DNA from: Bacteroidaceae bacterium
Lineage (GTDB): Bacteria > Bacteroidota > Bacteroidia > Bacteroidales > Bacteroidaceae
Length of the DNA stretch: 53,632 nucleotides
Direction of reading: 5' to 3'
Assembly (NCBI GenBank): GCA_017557005.1
Contig: JAFZFZ010000058.1
Span: forward strand, 1 to 53,632
The notes under the pieces are model-generated. The model was given only the letters and a program-made list of their open reading frames with translations. It was not told the DNA's origin and did not search any database. Both the position numbers and the translations under genes were made by a program. Below, in pieces: positions 35,401 to 42,207 of this stretch; position 1 is the first letter of the stretch, and the number at the start of each line of letters is the position of its first letter.

Positions 35401-36069
35401 GAAGATGGTCGAAGGCACGCCATCGAGCATCATGCCCAGCGACTCGCTCTCACGGCTCGTGGGAGCATTGGTCGAGAGCATCGCCTCGGTGAGTGCCACC
35501 TCACGGGTCGTCACCGCCGGGTCGCTCCACACCTCGTCGCTTACCTTCTCCATTGTGAAGCAACGATGTCCAGGCAGTGCAAGCGTGTAGGTCACCTCAT
35601 CAGCAAAGCGCAAGCGCGACACGCCGCTCACCTGCAGCTGTCCGTTCACATACACCTCGGCCTCCTTGTTGTCGAGCTTATACGACGGAGTCAGCCACTT
35701 GCCTATGGCGCCCACCACCGCCTCCACCCTGTCGGGAGTCACGGTTGCATCCACATCACTGGCGAGCTGTTCGTTGAGTTTGTTGTCAAACTTGAAGTCG
35801 GTAAACTGTGGATATTCGGGAGCGTCCTCATTCACAGCATCCACCTGCTTCGCGGTCCACGAGCACACACTATCACTAACGAGCGTAAGCTGGTAGCCCT
35901 CGCCCGTCTTGTTCAGCGCCTTCACATACTCTTTCGGATAAGCCTCCACCGAGCCATCGGTGAAATACACATAGTAGCAGTCTCGTGCCTGTGCCACCAG
36001 CGAGGTGATGCACAAGCATGCCCACACGAGCGGAAATATCAGTATTCGTTTCATTTTCTTTTCTTGCAT
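32425..36069 (-). CDS. very large secreted CotH-kinase-domain protein with dockerin and discoidin modules
   Basis: A 1214-residue secreted protein; an alternative start is the ATG at 36054, just before the signal peptide KRILIFPLVWACLC. Modules: F5/8-type discoidin-like domain (about 200-340); CotH kinase-like domain (about 383-750) with QIKGRGNSSWSS, KPFGLTKGKNWNLIAQ and the FGPAWDFDWSYGY motif; type I dockerin-like pair (GDVNTDGEIDAEDRELL and ADVDATGELSVSDVAW, 765-820). A second discoidin-like domain (about 860-1000) and a cohesin-like beta domain (about 1020-1150) follow. It ends in a type IX-like C-terminal tail (YTVEGKPLDAPRAGIVICRK). CotH domains can phosphorylate proteins; the target is unknown. 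It is probably cell-surface or secreted. Confidence 0.8.
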   Translation of the reverse strand: MQEKKMKRILIFPLVWACLCITSLVAQARDCYYVYFTDGSVEAYPKEYVKALNKTGEGYQLTLVSDSVCSWTAKQVDAVNEDAPEYPQFTDFKFDNKLNEQLASDVDATVTPDRVEAVVGAIGKWLTPSYKLDNKEAEVYVNGQLQVSGVSRLRFADEVTYTLALPGHRCFTMEKVSDEVWSDPAVTTREVALTEAMLSTNAPTSRESESLGMMLDGVPSTIFHSTWSADQVYEVDLSKQVYISVALTKPLTALQFYYMGRTNTSQYNVLEWTVEASNDGAAWRKVAVINEETGLPVTGNGISYQSPTIELGGSYSYVRFTASQVAYKNYLCIAEFRLYEVLGMTQQPELLQPARYVYRMVPMGREVAVEVDWLTDHAPAVPRIDIEIDGGYMVSSKDYYLDALITIQGNGVWPDFEDSVQIKGRGNSSWSSDPYAKNPYRLKFASSVKPFGLTKGKNWNLIAQKQHGSMMSNPMAMKAARMVGTAGANDVIPVDLYMNGMYRGSYIFTQKTGLANNSIDIDDESAAVFLELDTYYDEVYRFYSDSYRLPVNIKDPDFSEGKTVLDMAQVMADFNRFETAVFDVANFERLVDLDMLARFMFVNELVLNAELNHPKSTFLYKENLNALGSPYVFGPAWDFDWSYGYESNRQYCTSSPTDNIFNILVGGKGNKFFSHLWQASDLLKRRYYAVWKDFVENHLEEYIDYADDYLAFANSSFVDNAMMWGDGGNYDMVAENMKSWLETRARYILNELTPYDLEAPIDYPYGDVNTDGEIDAEDRELLTQALLDVRGGQISLIQADVDATGELSVSDVAWLNDMIADETVARAQRYMRVDEWMPDVEDDDEEALVATAQQRAPATRGGAAWEYTLTKDEGLPGYNNGFSYEYSSPVITLSKPVERLRFTVTETNTGDKGSGYVCFALAEFYLYDEVGNPIQLTADNFSTNAQEPSEGPLSDIVDGDIFSYFHSTWSEDLYEEHYIEVALPQPLEAFSFSYFSRNTRTVPTVITVSEGGKVEEDDDSAPVVSSDGIGVAVEETLAGLEWKLALSMDTPQSYIAFQMDIELPEGVNVFDDTVDLVSGVRLEGTHTLMGGYVNNGNYRVLAYSDVNEAISDVAGELFTLVLSADRDLPMGSCPFTISNIRMLTPAGFEHMMADVEATMLVSEAGIEQTEQGACRISYYTVEGKPLDAPRAGIVICRKVYADGRIEVVKKMFEK

Positions 36070-36157
36070 TTATAATGCAAAGATAATACAAACAAACGAA
36101 TATATAAAGCTTTGCTTTATTATTTTAACGATTACGGGATTTAGGCTAATGGTGACA

Positions 36158-36348
36158 GGTTAGAGGTTAGAGGTTAGAGGTGATAGGTTAGAGGTTAAAG
36201 GTAAAAGGTTACCATCAACCCCTAACCCTTAACCTTTCACCATTAACCATTAACCCTTAACCTTTCACCATTAACCATTAACCATTAACCTTTAACCATT
36301 AACCATTAACCTTTCACCATTAACCATTAACCATTAACCTTTAACCCT
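36158..36348. repeat. long AT-rich repeat field facing GGTTAGA and TTAACC arrays
   Basis: Tandem GGTTAGA units (36158-36210) are followed by many TTAACC(AT) units (36216-36348), so the stretch can fold into a long imperfect hairpin. No gene is seen in the 279 bases between the CotH start and the PPDK-like stop. Confidence 0.75.
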
Positions 36349-39300
36349 TCACCGCAGCGAAGCAGCTTTCATCACCACTCCCACCCCATGCAGGCCATCC
36401 ATCTTGAACACGAAGGGCGAGTCGCTATGCACATGGCGCAGCAAGGCACTCTCGTACTGAGCGGGCATGGCATCGAGGACTGCACGGTCGAACTTCTCGT
36501 GCGGGGTATGTCCGTCGATGGTGAGGTATCCCACGCCAAACGATGTCAGGTTTTGGAAGAAGTGCGTACCCTGCGAGGGTTCTATATGTCGACCATCGGC
36601 ACTCACCTCGGCAATGAGGCGTACGGCAGAGATGTCGGCCCACTCCACGGGCACACCCAAAGCCTCATCGGAGCTACCCCAGCGCCCCTCACCCACAAGG
36701 ATATAGCCGCGACCATCGGCTGCAAACTGACGATTTATCTCGGCTATCTCGGTCGCGATGGTGCGGTTGGAAGCCAATCCGAAAGCACCCGCCTTCAGGT
36801 AGATGATGTCGTGCACATCGGTAACGATACCGTTGCCCAGCGAGCGCGAAGAGTAGAGCAGCAGCTCCTCCTGCGGGATGGCAGTGAGGTCCTCCTCAAT
36901 GCATTCGCGGGCACTCACGATGGGACGTATCTGTAGGGGATAGAAGATTCCCTTTAATGGACAATTGACAATTGATAATTGACAGTTACCCTCCGGATGG
37001 CTCTCTAAACCCTCAACTCTGAACTCTAAACTTTCACTTCCCGGACCAAATCGTACGGCAAACTCCACCTCCACGGGACGGCGCATCTCATTGGCACCAT
37101 ACTGCAACACGAGTTGCACGAGCTTGGCCAAGGGGAAGGCCTCGTAGCGCAGCACACCGGCAAAGGTCACGAGTTTGCGACCACGCATATGGGGCGTATC
37201 ATAGATCATATCATCGTCGCGCACGTAGGTCGACGCTATCCAGTCGAGCACACCATCCACATCGGCCTGGCGCACCGAGAGTTTCACAAGGTCAAACGAC
37301 TCGTCCACCGACACGGGACGGTTGGCCGCCTCGAGGTCGAGTGCGAGGAAGGTGCTCTGCGTCTCCTTCAGCGCTACCTGCGGTTCGCTGGTCTGCAGCA
37401 CATGATCAGGATAAGCGGGCGATACGCGCAGCGACTTGCCGCCATCCACGATATGCTTACCCAGTCCGAGCGCCAGGTTCATCACACCCTCATCGGCCGT
37501 CTCCTCACCCACAGGATAGAAGTTGATCGAGCGTGCCACACCCGAACAGTGGGGGTAGAAGTAGTTGCCATGACGGTCGCCCACCACCTCCTGCAGGATG
37601 ATAGCCATCTTCTCCTGGTCTATCACGTTACTCGTGGCACTCATATAGGCCTTCGAGCCGCTATAGTATACCGAGGCATACACACCCTTGATGGCATCAG
37701 CAATGTGCAGTGCCATGGCGCGAGGATCGTCGCGGTGAGGTATCATATAGGTGGCATACACACCCGCATAGGGCTGGTAGTGCGAGTCCTCGAGCAGCGA
37801 CGATGAGCGCACGGCCACAGGGCCGCTCACCACCTCGCAGAAGGTCTGTATGTCGCTTATCAATTCATCGGGCAGGTCTGCCGCAAGGAAGGCTTGCAGG
37901 ATGGTCTCGTCAGGAGCATCGGAGAGCGCCACCTGATACAGTGCGCCCGACTCCATGAAGTGGTCGAAGATATCGGTACACAGCACCAGTGTCTTGGGTA
38001 TGCGCACCTCCACGTCGGGCAGCGATTCAAATACGGGATGCTTCTTCAGTATGTGATCCACGAAGGCAATACCACGGCCCTTGCCTCCGAGCGATCCCTC
38101 ACCGATACGAGCAAAGTGCGAGAAGCGGTCGAAGCGGCCACGCAGATACTCGGCTACCACACCACGGTTCTTCATCCTGCGGTAGCGCACGATGGCATCG
38201 AAGATGAGCTGACGATGCTCCAGCACTCCTTCGTATTGATCCTGTGTGATGCGCTTGAGAAACTCCGACAGCGGGAACATGGCGCGTGAGCACAGCCAGC
38301 GCGAGATATGGTTGCGTTCCGTGTGATATACAAACGAGTCATCGGGGATGCTGAAGATATTGTCCTGCAGCTCCTTCAGGTTGTGTATGCGAGCCACCTC
38401 ATCGCCCGTGCTCGGATTGCGGAAGATGAGATCACCGAATCCGAAGTGCTGCTCGATACGGTCGCGCAGGTCGAGGTTCATCTTCTTCGAGTTCTTGTCC
38501 ACGAATCCCGCGCGCAGCTCGTCGGCCCAGATGTGATTGTCGCTCTCGCTCGTCTGCACGATGAGCGGCACAAACTCGTCGCAGCGACGTATCTCGCGCA
38601 GCAGGCGCACACCTGCATCGGCCACCTTCTCACCCCCTTCGATCATAGGGAAGCGCACGTCGGATATCACACCCAACGTATTGCCCGGGTAGCGGCTATA
38701 GAGCAGCCACGCCTCCTCGTAGTTACGCGCCAGCACAATCTTGGGACGACCACGCATGCGCAGCGTCGTCTGATGGGCATTGAGCGCCTCGGTGGCGAAG
38801 GCACGGCTCTGCTCCAACACATATTTATAGAGGTTGGGCAACACAGAGGAGTAGAAGCGGATGGAGTCCTCTACCAGCAATATCATCTGTACCCCACCCT
38901 CACGAATATCGTGGTCGAGGTTCATCTTATCCTCCATGAGCTTGATGATAGAGAGCAGCAGCTCGGTATTTCCCAGCCAGCAGAACACATACTCGAAGAG
39001 GCTCAGGTCCTGACGTTCCATGTAGCGGGTGATGCCGTGCGAGAAGGGCGTGAGCACCACGAGCGGTGTATCGGGGAAGCGTCCCTTGATACCGCGACCG
39101 ATGTCAAACGCATCCGAGTTGTCTGTTCCCGGCATACATATCACCAGTTCGAATCGCATCTTCTCCAGCACCTGCGTAGCCTCCTCCTCGGTACTCACCT
39201 GCGTGAATCGGGGTGGGTAGCGCAAGCCCAGGCGAGTATACTCCTCGAAGATTTTCTCATCGATACGGCCATCGTCCTCGAGCATGAAGGCGTCGTACGG

Positions 39301-39399
39301 ATTGGCCACGAGCAGCACGTTAAACACGCGGCGGGCCATCAGATTCACAAACGAGGTATCCTTCAAGAAGGGGTTAAACTTTGCCAAATGCTTCTCCAT
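36349..39399 (-). CDS. receiver-like plus PEP/pyruvate-binding (PPDK N-domain) fusion protein
   Basis: A 1016-residue cytoplasmic protein. The first ~400 residues hold two receiver-like or flavodoxin-like regions (VFNVLLVANPYDAF..., MILLVEDSIRFYSSVLP...GVISDVRFP) with a distinctive Asp-rich pattern. The central part has the PPDK/PEP-synthase ATP-grasp motifs GEGSLGGKGRGIAF (about 435-448) and VAVRSSSLLEDSHYQPYAGVYATY. The ATP-grasp tail VEVEFAVRF...PLQIRPIV is interrupted by a ~28-residue repeat-derived segment. The phosphohistidine domain (GG-x-TSHAA) and PEP barrel of true PEP synthases are not seen, so this is not a complete synthase. Catalysis and partner are unknown. Confidence 0.8.
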   Translation of the reverse strand: MEKHLAKFNPFLKDTSFVNLMARRVFNVLLVANPYDAFMLEDDGRIDEKIFEEYTRLGLRYPPRFTQVSTEEEATQVLEKMRFELVICMPGTDNSDAFDIGRGIKGRFPDTPLVVLTPFSHGITRYMERQDLSLFEYVFCWLGNTELLLSIIKLMEDKMNLDHDIREGGVQMILLVEDSIRFYSSVLPNLYKYVLEQSRAFATEALNAHQTTLRMRGRPKIVLARNYEEAWLLYSRYPGNTLGVISDVRFPMIEGGEKVADAGVRLLREIRRCDEFVPLIVQTSESDNHIWADELRAGFVDKNSKKMNLDLRDRIEQHFGFGDLIFRNPSTGDEVARIHNLKELQDNIFSIPDDSFVYHTERNHISRWLCSRAMFPLSEFLKRITQDQYEGVLEHRQLIFDAIVRYRRMKNRGVVAEYLRGRFDRFSHFARIGEGSLGGKGRGIAFVDHILKKHPVFESLPDVEVRIPKTLVLCTDIFDHFMESGALYQVALSDAPDETILQAFLAADLPDELISDIQTFCEVVSGPVAVRSSSLLEDSHYQPYAGVYATYMIPHRDDPRAMALHIADAIKGVYASVYYSGSKAYMSATSNVIDQEKMAIILQEVVGDRHGNYFYPHCSGVARSINFYPVGEETADEGVMNLALGLGKHIVDGGKSLRVSPAYPDHVLQTSEPQVALKETQSTFLALDLEAANRPVSVDESFDLVKLSVRQADVDGVLDWIASTYVRDDDMIYDTPHMRGRKLVTFAGVLRYEAFPLAKLVQLVLQYGANEMRRPVEVEFAVRFGPGSESLEFRVEGLESHPEGNCQLSIVNCPLKGIFYPLQIRPIVSARECIEEDLTAIPQEELLLYSSRSLGNGIVTDVHDIIYLKAGAFGLASNRTIATEIAEINRQFAADGRGYILVGEGRWGSSDEALGVPVEWADISAVRLIAEVSADGRHIEPSQGTHFFQNLTSFGVGYLTIDGHTPHEKFDRAVLDAMPAQYESALLRHVHSDSPFVFKMDGLHGVGVVMKAASLR
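36957..37040. repeat. compound repeat inserted in frame in the PPDK-like gene
   Basis: About 84 bases of intergenic-repeat type: TGACAATTGATAATTGACAG, then the GCCATCCGG core (minus strand), then AACTCTGAACTCTAAAC-type units. It encodes ESLEFRVEGLESHPEG and [11 protein letters not shown] between two beta strands of the ATP-grasp domain without breaking the frame. Confidence 0.82.
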
Positions 39400-39436
39400 A
39401 TCCTCAATTTTTACATCAAACTAAAAAATTTCGTGC

Positions 39437-39444
39437 CAAAGTTA
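39437..39444 (-). promoter_or_regulatory. -7 element of the PPDK-like gene
   Basis: TAACTTTG on the minus strand, 37 bases upstream of the ATG, matches TAnnTTTG. Confidence 0.4.
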
Positions 39445-39466
39445 GCGTTTTTCTTTAGAAACACTA

Positions 39467-39474
39467 TATCTTTG
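39467..39474 (+). promoter_or_regulatory. -7 element of gdhA
   Basis: TATCTTTG on the plus strand, ~52 bases upstream of the gdhA ATG, matches TAnnTTTG. The divergent gdhA and PPDK-like promoters share this ~125-base interval. Confidence 0.45.
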
Positions 39475-39525
39475 CTATCGTTATTATTGTTTATACATAG
39501 TATTAACTAAAAAAAATGCATTGTC

Positions 39526-40863
39526 ATGAAGATTAATGAAATTATTCAGGATCTTGAACGCAAGCACCCGAACGAGCCGGAGTATATCCAGGCAGTCACT
39601 GAGGTTTTACATTCTGTAGAAGAGGTTTACTACCAGCACCCCGAGTTTGAGAAAGCCAAAATCATCGAGCGCATGGTAGAGCCCGACCGCATCATCACCT
39701 TCCGCGTCACATGGGTCGACGACAAGGGCGAGGTGCAGACCAACCTCGGCTATCGTGTGCAATACAATAATGCCATTGGCCCGTACAAGGGCGGTCTCCG
39801 CTTCCACGCATCGGTGAACCTCAGCATCTTGAAGTTCCTCGGCTTCGAGCAGACCTTCAAGAACGCCCTCACCTCACTCCCCATGGGTGGCGGTAAGGGA
39901 GGATCGGACTTCTCACCCCGTGGCAAGAGCCAAAACGAGATCATGCGCTTCTGTCAGGCCTATATGACCGAACTGTGGCACAACCTCGGCCCCGACACCG
40001 ACGTGCCTGCCGGTGACATCGGCGTGGGCGGTCGCGAGGTAGGCTACCTCATGGGTATGTATAAGAAGCTCACCCGCGAGTGCACAGGTGTGATGACTGG
40101 TAAGGGTCTCGACTTCGGTGGTTCGCTCATCCGTCCCGAGGCAACAGGCTTTGGCGGACTCTATTTCGTAAATCAGATGCTCGCCACACGCGGCCTCGAC
40201 ATCAATGGCAAGACCGTGGCCATCAGCGGATTCGGTAACGTAGCATGGGGCGCAGCCCTCAAGGCCACCGAGCTGGGTGCCAAGGTTGTCACCATCAGCG
40301 GCCCCGACGGCTATGTATACGATCCCGAAGGTATCAGCGGCGAGAAGATTGAGTATATGCTCGAGTTGCGCGACTCAGGCGACGATATCGTAGAACCCTA
40401 CGCAGAGAAATACCCCTCGGCTACCTTCTACCCCGGTCGCCGTCCTTGGGAGCAGAAGGTCGACATCTGCCTCTGCTGCGCCACACAGAACGAGCTCAAC
40501 GGCGAGGATGCACAGCACATCATCGACAATGGCGTCATCTGCGTGGGCGAGATCTCTAACATGGGATGCACCCCCGAGGCTATCGAACTCTTCCTCGAGC
40601 ACAAGATGCTCTATGCACCCGGTAAGGCTGTGAATGCAGGTGGTGTAGCTACCAGCGGACTCGAGATGAGCCAGAACGCCTGCCACATCTCATGGAGCGC
40701 TGCCGAGGTCGACAAGAAGCTGCAATACATCATGTACTCTATCCACGAGCAGTGCGTGAAGTATGGCCGCCAGCCCGACGGCTACATCAACTACGTCAAG
40801 GGAGCCAACATCTCAGGCTTCATGAAGGTGGCTAACGCCATGCTGGCACAAGGTATCTACTAA
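39526..40863 (+). CDS. gdhA: glutamate dehydrogenase
   Basis: A 445-residue hexameric GDH (small-subunit class I) that interconverts glutamate with 2-oxoglutarate and ammonia, using NAD(P)H. The substrate-binding region has GLRFHASVN, PMGGGKGGSDFSPRGKS and the GPDTDVPAGDIGVGGREVG motif. The Rossmann domain has VAISGFGNVAWGAA (about 226-239), with NMGCTPEA near the C-terminal part. Length is normal. It is a key nitrogen-assimilation enzyme in gut Bacteroidales. It is monocistronic, ending at the strong terminator at 40885. Coenzyme preference was not resolved. Confidence 0.97.
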   Translation: MKINEIIQDLERKHPNEPEYIQAVTEVLHSVEEVYYQHPEFEKAKIIERMVEPDRIITFRVTWVDDKGEVQTNLGYRVQYNNAIGPYKGGLRFHASVNLSILKFLGFEQTFKNALTSLPMGGGKGGSDFSPRGKSQNEIMRFCQAYMTELWHNLGPDTDVPAGDIGVGGREVGYLMGMYKKLTRECTGVMTGKGLDFGGSLIRPEATGFGGLYFVNQMLATRGLDINGKTVAISGFGNVAWGAALKATELGAKVVTISGPDGYVYDPEGISGEKIEYMLELRDSGDDIVEPYAEKYPSATFYPGRRPWEQKVDICLCCATQNELNGEDAQHIIDNGVICVGEISNMGCTPEAIELFLEHKMLYAPGKAVNAGGVATSGLEMSQNACHISWSAAEVDKKLQYIMYSIHEQCVKYGRQPDGYINYVKGANISGFMKVANAMLAQGIY

Positions 40864-40884
40864 GCCTTATATAAACAACGAACG

Positions 40885-40919
40885 ATACGGAGGATTCACG
40901 CAATCCTCCGTATTTTTTT
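40885..40919 (+). terminator. intrinsic terminator of gdhA
   Basis: A perfect 12-bp stem (ATACGGAGGATT with AATCCTCCGTAT), 5-base loop and a T run, 22 bases after the stop. Confidence 0.95.
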
Positions 40920-40950
40920 GGTATCATTATGCTCATTCCCACTTTTTTTG

Positions 40951-40958
40951 TACTTTTG
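40951..40958 (+). promoter_or_regulatory. -7 element immediately before the pnuT-type gene
   Basis: TACTTTTG matches TAnnTTTG and ends only six bases before the ATG at 40965, so the transcript would be nearly leaderless. Too short for a TPP riboswitch. Confidence 0.5.
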
Positions 40959-40964
40959 TAACCT

Positions 40965-41531
40965 ATGTATCTAGAACTGATAGGCACACTCGTAGGATTG
41001 GTATACCTCTGGCTCGAATACCGCGCCAGCATATACCTGTGGATAGCCAGCATCGTCATGCCGGCCATCTACATCTTCGTATACTACGATGCGGGACTCT
41101 ATGCCGACTGTGGCATCAACGTATACTACCTCGGTGCCGCCCTCTACGGATGGGCCGTGTGGCGCTACGGAGCCAAGGGAAGCAAGCAAGCCGAATACCC
41201 CATCACACACATCCCCACAAAACAGATCCTTGCCGCCACCACCGTGTGTGCCATAGCCCTCGTAGCCATAGCCTGGCTGCTGATGCGCCACACCGACAGC
41301 GATGTGCCCTGGTGCGATGCCTTCACCACGGCGCTGAGCATCATCGGCATGTGGATGCTGGCACGCAAGTACCTCGAGCAGTGGTGGGTGTGGATGGTGG
41401 TCGACGTGGTGTGCGTGGGACTATATATCTACAAGGGACTCTACTTCACCGCCGCCCTCTATGCGCTCTATGCCGTGGTGGCCGTGATGGGATGGACCAA
41501 CTGGAAAAGACTAATGAAAAGACATGCTTGA
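40965..41531 (+). CDS. pnuT: PnuC/PnuT family vitamin transporter
   Basis: A 188-residue membrane protein with about seven transmembrane helices and the PnuC pattern: GLVYLWLEYRASIYLW near the start and EQWWVWMVVDVVCVGLYIYKGLY near the end. PnuC proteins move nicotinamide riboside, and the PnuT subgroup moves thiamine. The downstream gene is thiamine pyrophosphokinase, overlapping its end by eight bases, and this pairing is typical of the thiamine-transporting PnuT. The symbol is an inference from context. No TPP riboswitch is visible upstream. Confidence 0.85.
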   Translation: MYLELIGTLVGLVYLWLEYRASIYLWIASIVMPAIYIFVYYDAGLYADCGINVYYLGAALYGWAVWRYGAKGSKQAEYPITHIPTKQILAATTVCAIALVAIAWLLMRHTDSDVPWCDAFTTALSIIGMWMLARKYLEQWWVWMVVDVVCVGLYIYKGLYFTAALYALYAVVAVMGWTNWKRLMKRHA

Positions 41532-42135
41532 TATCGATGCTGTAATACTTGCCGGGGGCGACTACCCTACCGCCCCACTGCCCACGCAGATCCTGCGTGA
41601 GGCCCCCTATGTGGCCTGCTGCGATGGCGGAGCCAACGAATACATCGCTCGCGGCTTCATGCCCCACATCATCATCGGCGACGGCGACTCGCTCGCCCCC
41701 ACCTACCGGGAACAGTATGCCCACTTGGTGCACCACAACCCCGACCAGGAGACCAACGACCAGACGAAGGCCGTGCAATACCTCCACGCCCAAGGCATGC
41801 GCCGCATCGCCATTGTAGGAGCTACGGGAAAGCGCGAAGACCACACCATAGGCAACATCGCCCTACTCATGGAATACATGCGTATGGGACTCGAGGTACG
41901 CAGCTATACCGACCACGGCGTGTTCATCCCCTGCCGCGGCACACACACCTTCGCCTGCCATCCAGGCCAGCAGGTATCCATCTTCAACTTCACCGCCCAA
42001 GGCCTGCGTGCCCAGGGCCTCGCCTACCCCCTCTACGACTTCACCACCTGGTGGCAAGGCACGCTCAACAGTTGCACCGCCACCTCATTCACCATCGAAG
42101 CCGAAGGGGAGTACCTCCTGTTTTTAGCGCAGTGA
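41524..42135 (+). CDS. thiN: thiamine pyrophosphokinase
   Basis: A 203-residue enzyme converting thiamine to thiamine diphosphate with ATP. Motifs: ACCDGGANEYIARG, IIIGDGDSL, the NDQTKAVQYL segment and the GKREDHTIGNIALL motif, followed by a small beta-sandwich (FACHPGQQVSIFNF). It overlaps the end of the pnuT-type gene by eight bases, consistent with coupled translation. Together the two import and trap thiamine, the cofactor of IlvB in this same window among others. Confidence 0.93.
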   Translation: MLDIDAVILAGGDYPTAPLPTQILREAPYVACCDGGANEYIARGFMPHIIIGDGDSLAPTYREQYAHLVHHNPDQETNDQTKAVQYLHAQGMRRIAIVGATGKREDHTIGNIALLMEYMRMGLEVRSYTDHGVFIPCRGTHTFACHPGQQVSIFNFTAQGLRAQGLAYPLYDFTTWWQGTLNSCTATSFTIEAEGEYLLFLAQ

Positions 42136-42207
42136 CACAAAGCCATCAGTGAGTTGACAAATCTTTCAATGACCTTAAACTCCATTATCCCTACCAAGAA
42201 ACACACC

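Noticed and set aside
34669..36075. 468-codon open frame on the plus strand opposite the CotH gene
   Set aside because: It is a shadow of the high-GC coding strand: composition is His/Arg-rich and protein-unlike, and no domain is recognisable.
38308..39510. 400-codon open frame on the plus strand opposite the PPDK-like gene
   Set aside because: Antisense shadow; the minus-strand frame has clear ATP-grasp motifs, and this one has none.
40864..40964. TPP riboswitch before the pnuT-type gene
   Set aside because: The interval is filled by the gdhA terminator and a promoter-like element; no conserved thi-box core is visible and there is no room for it.
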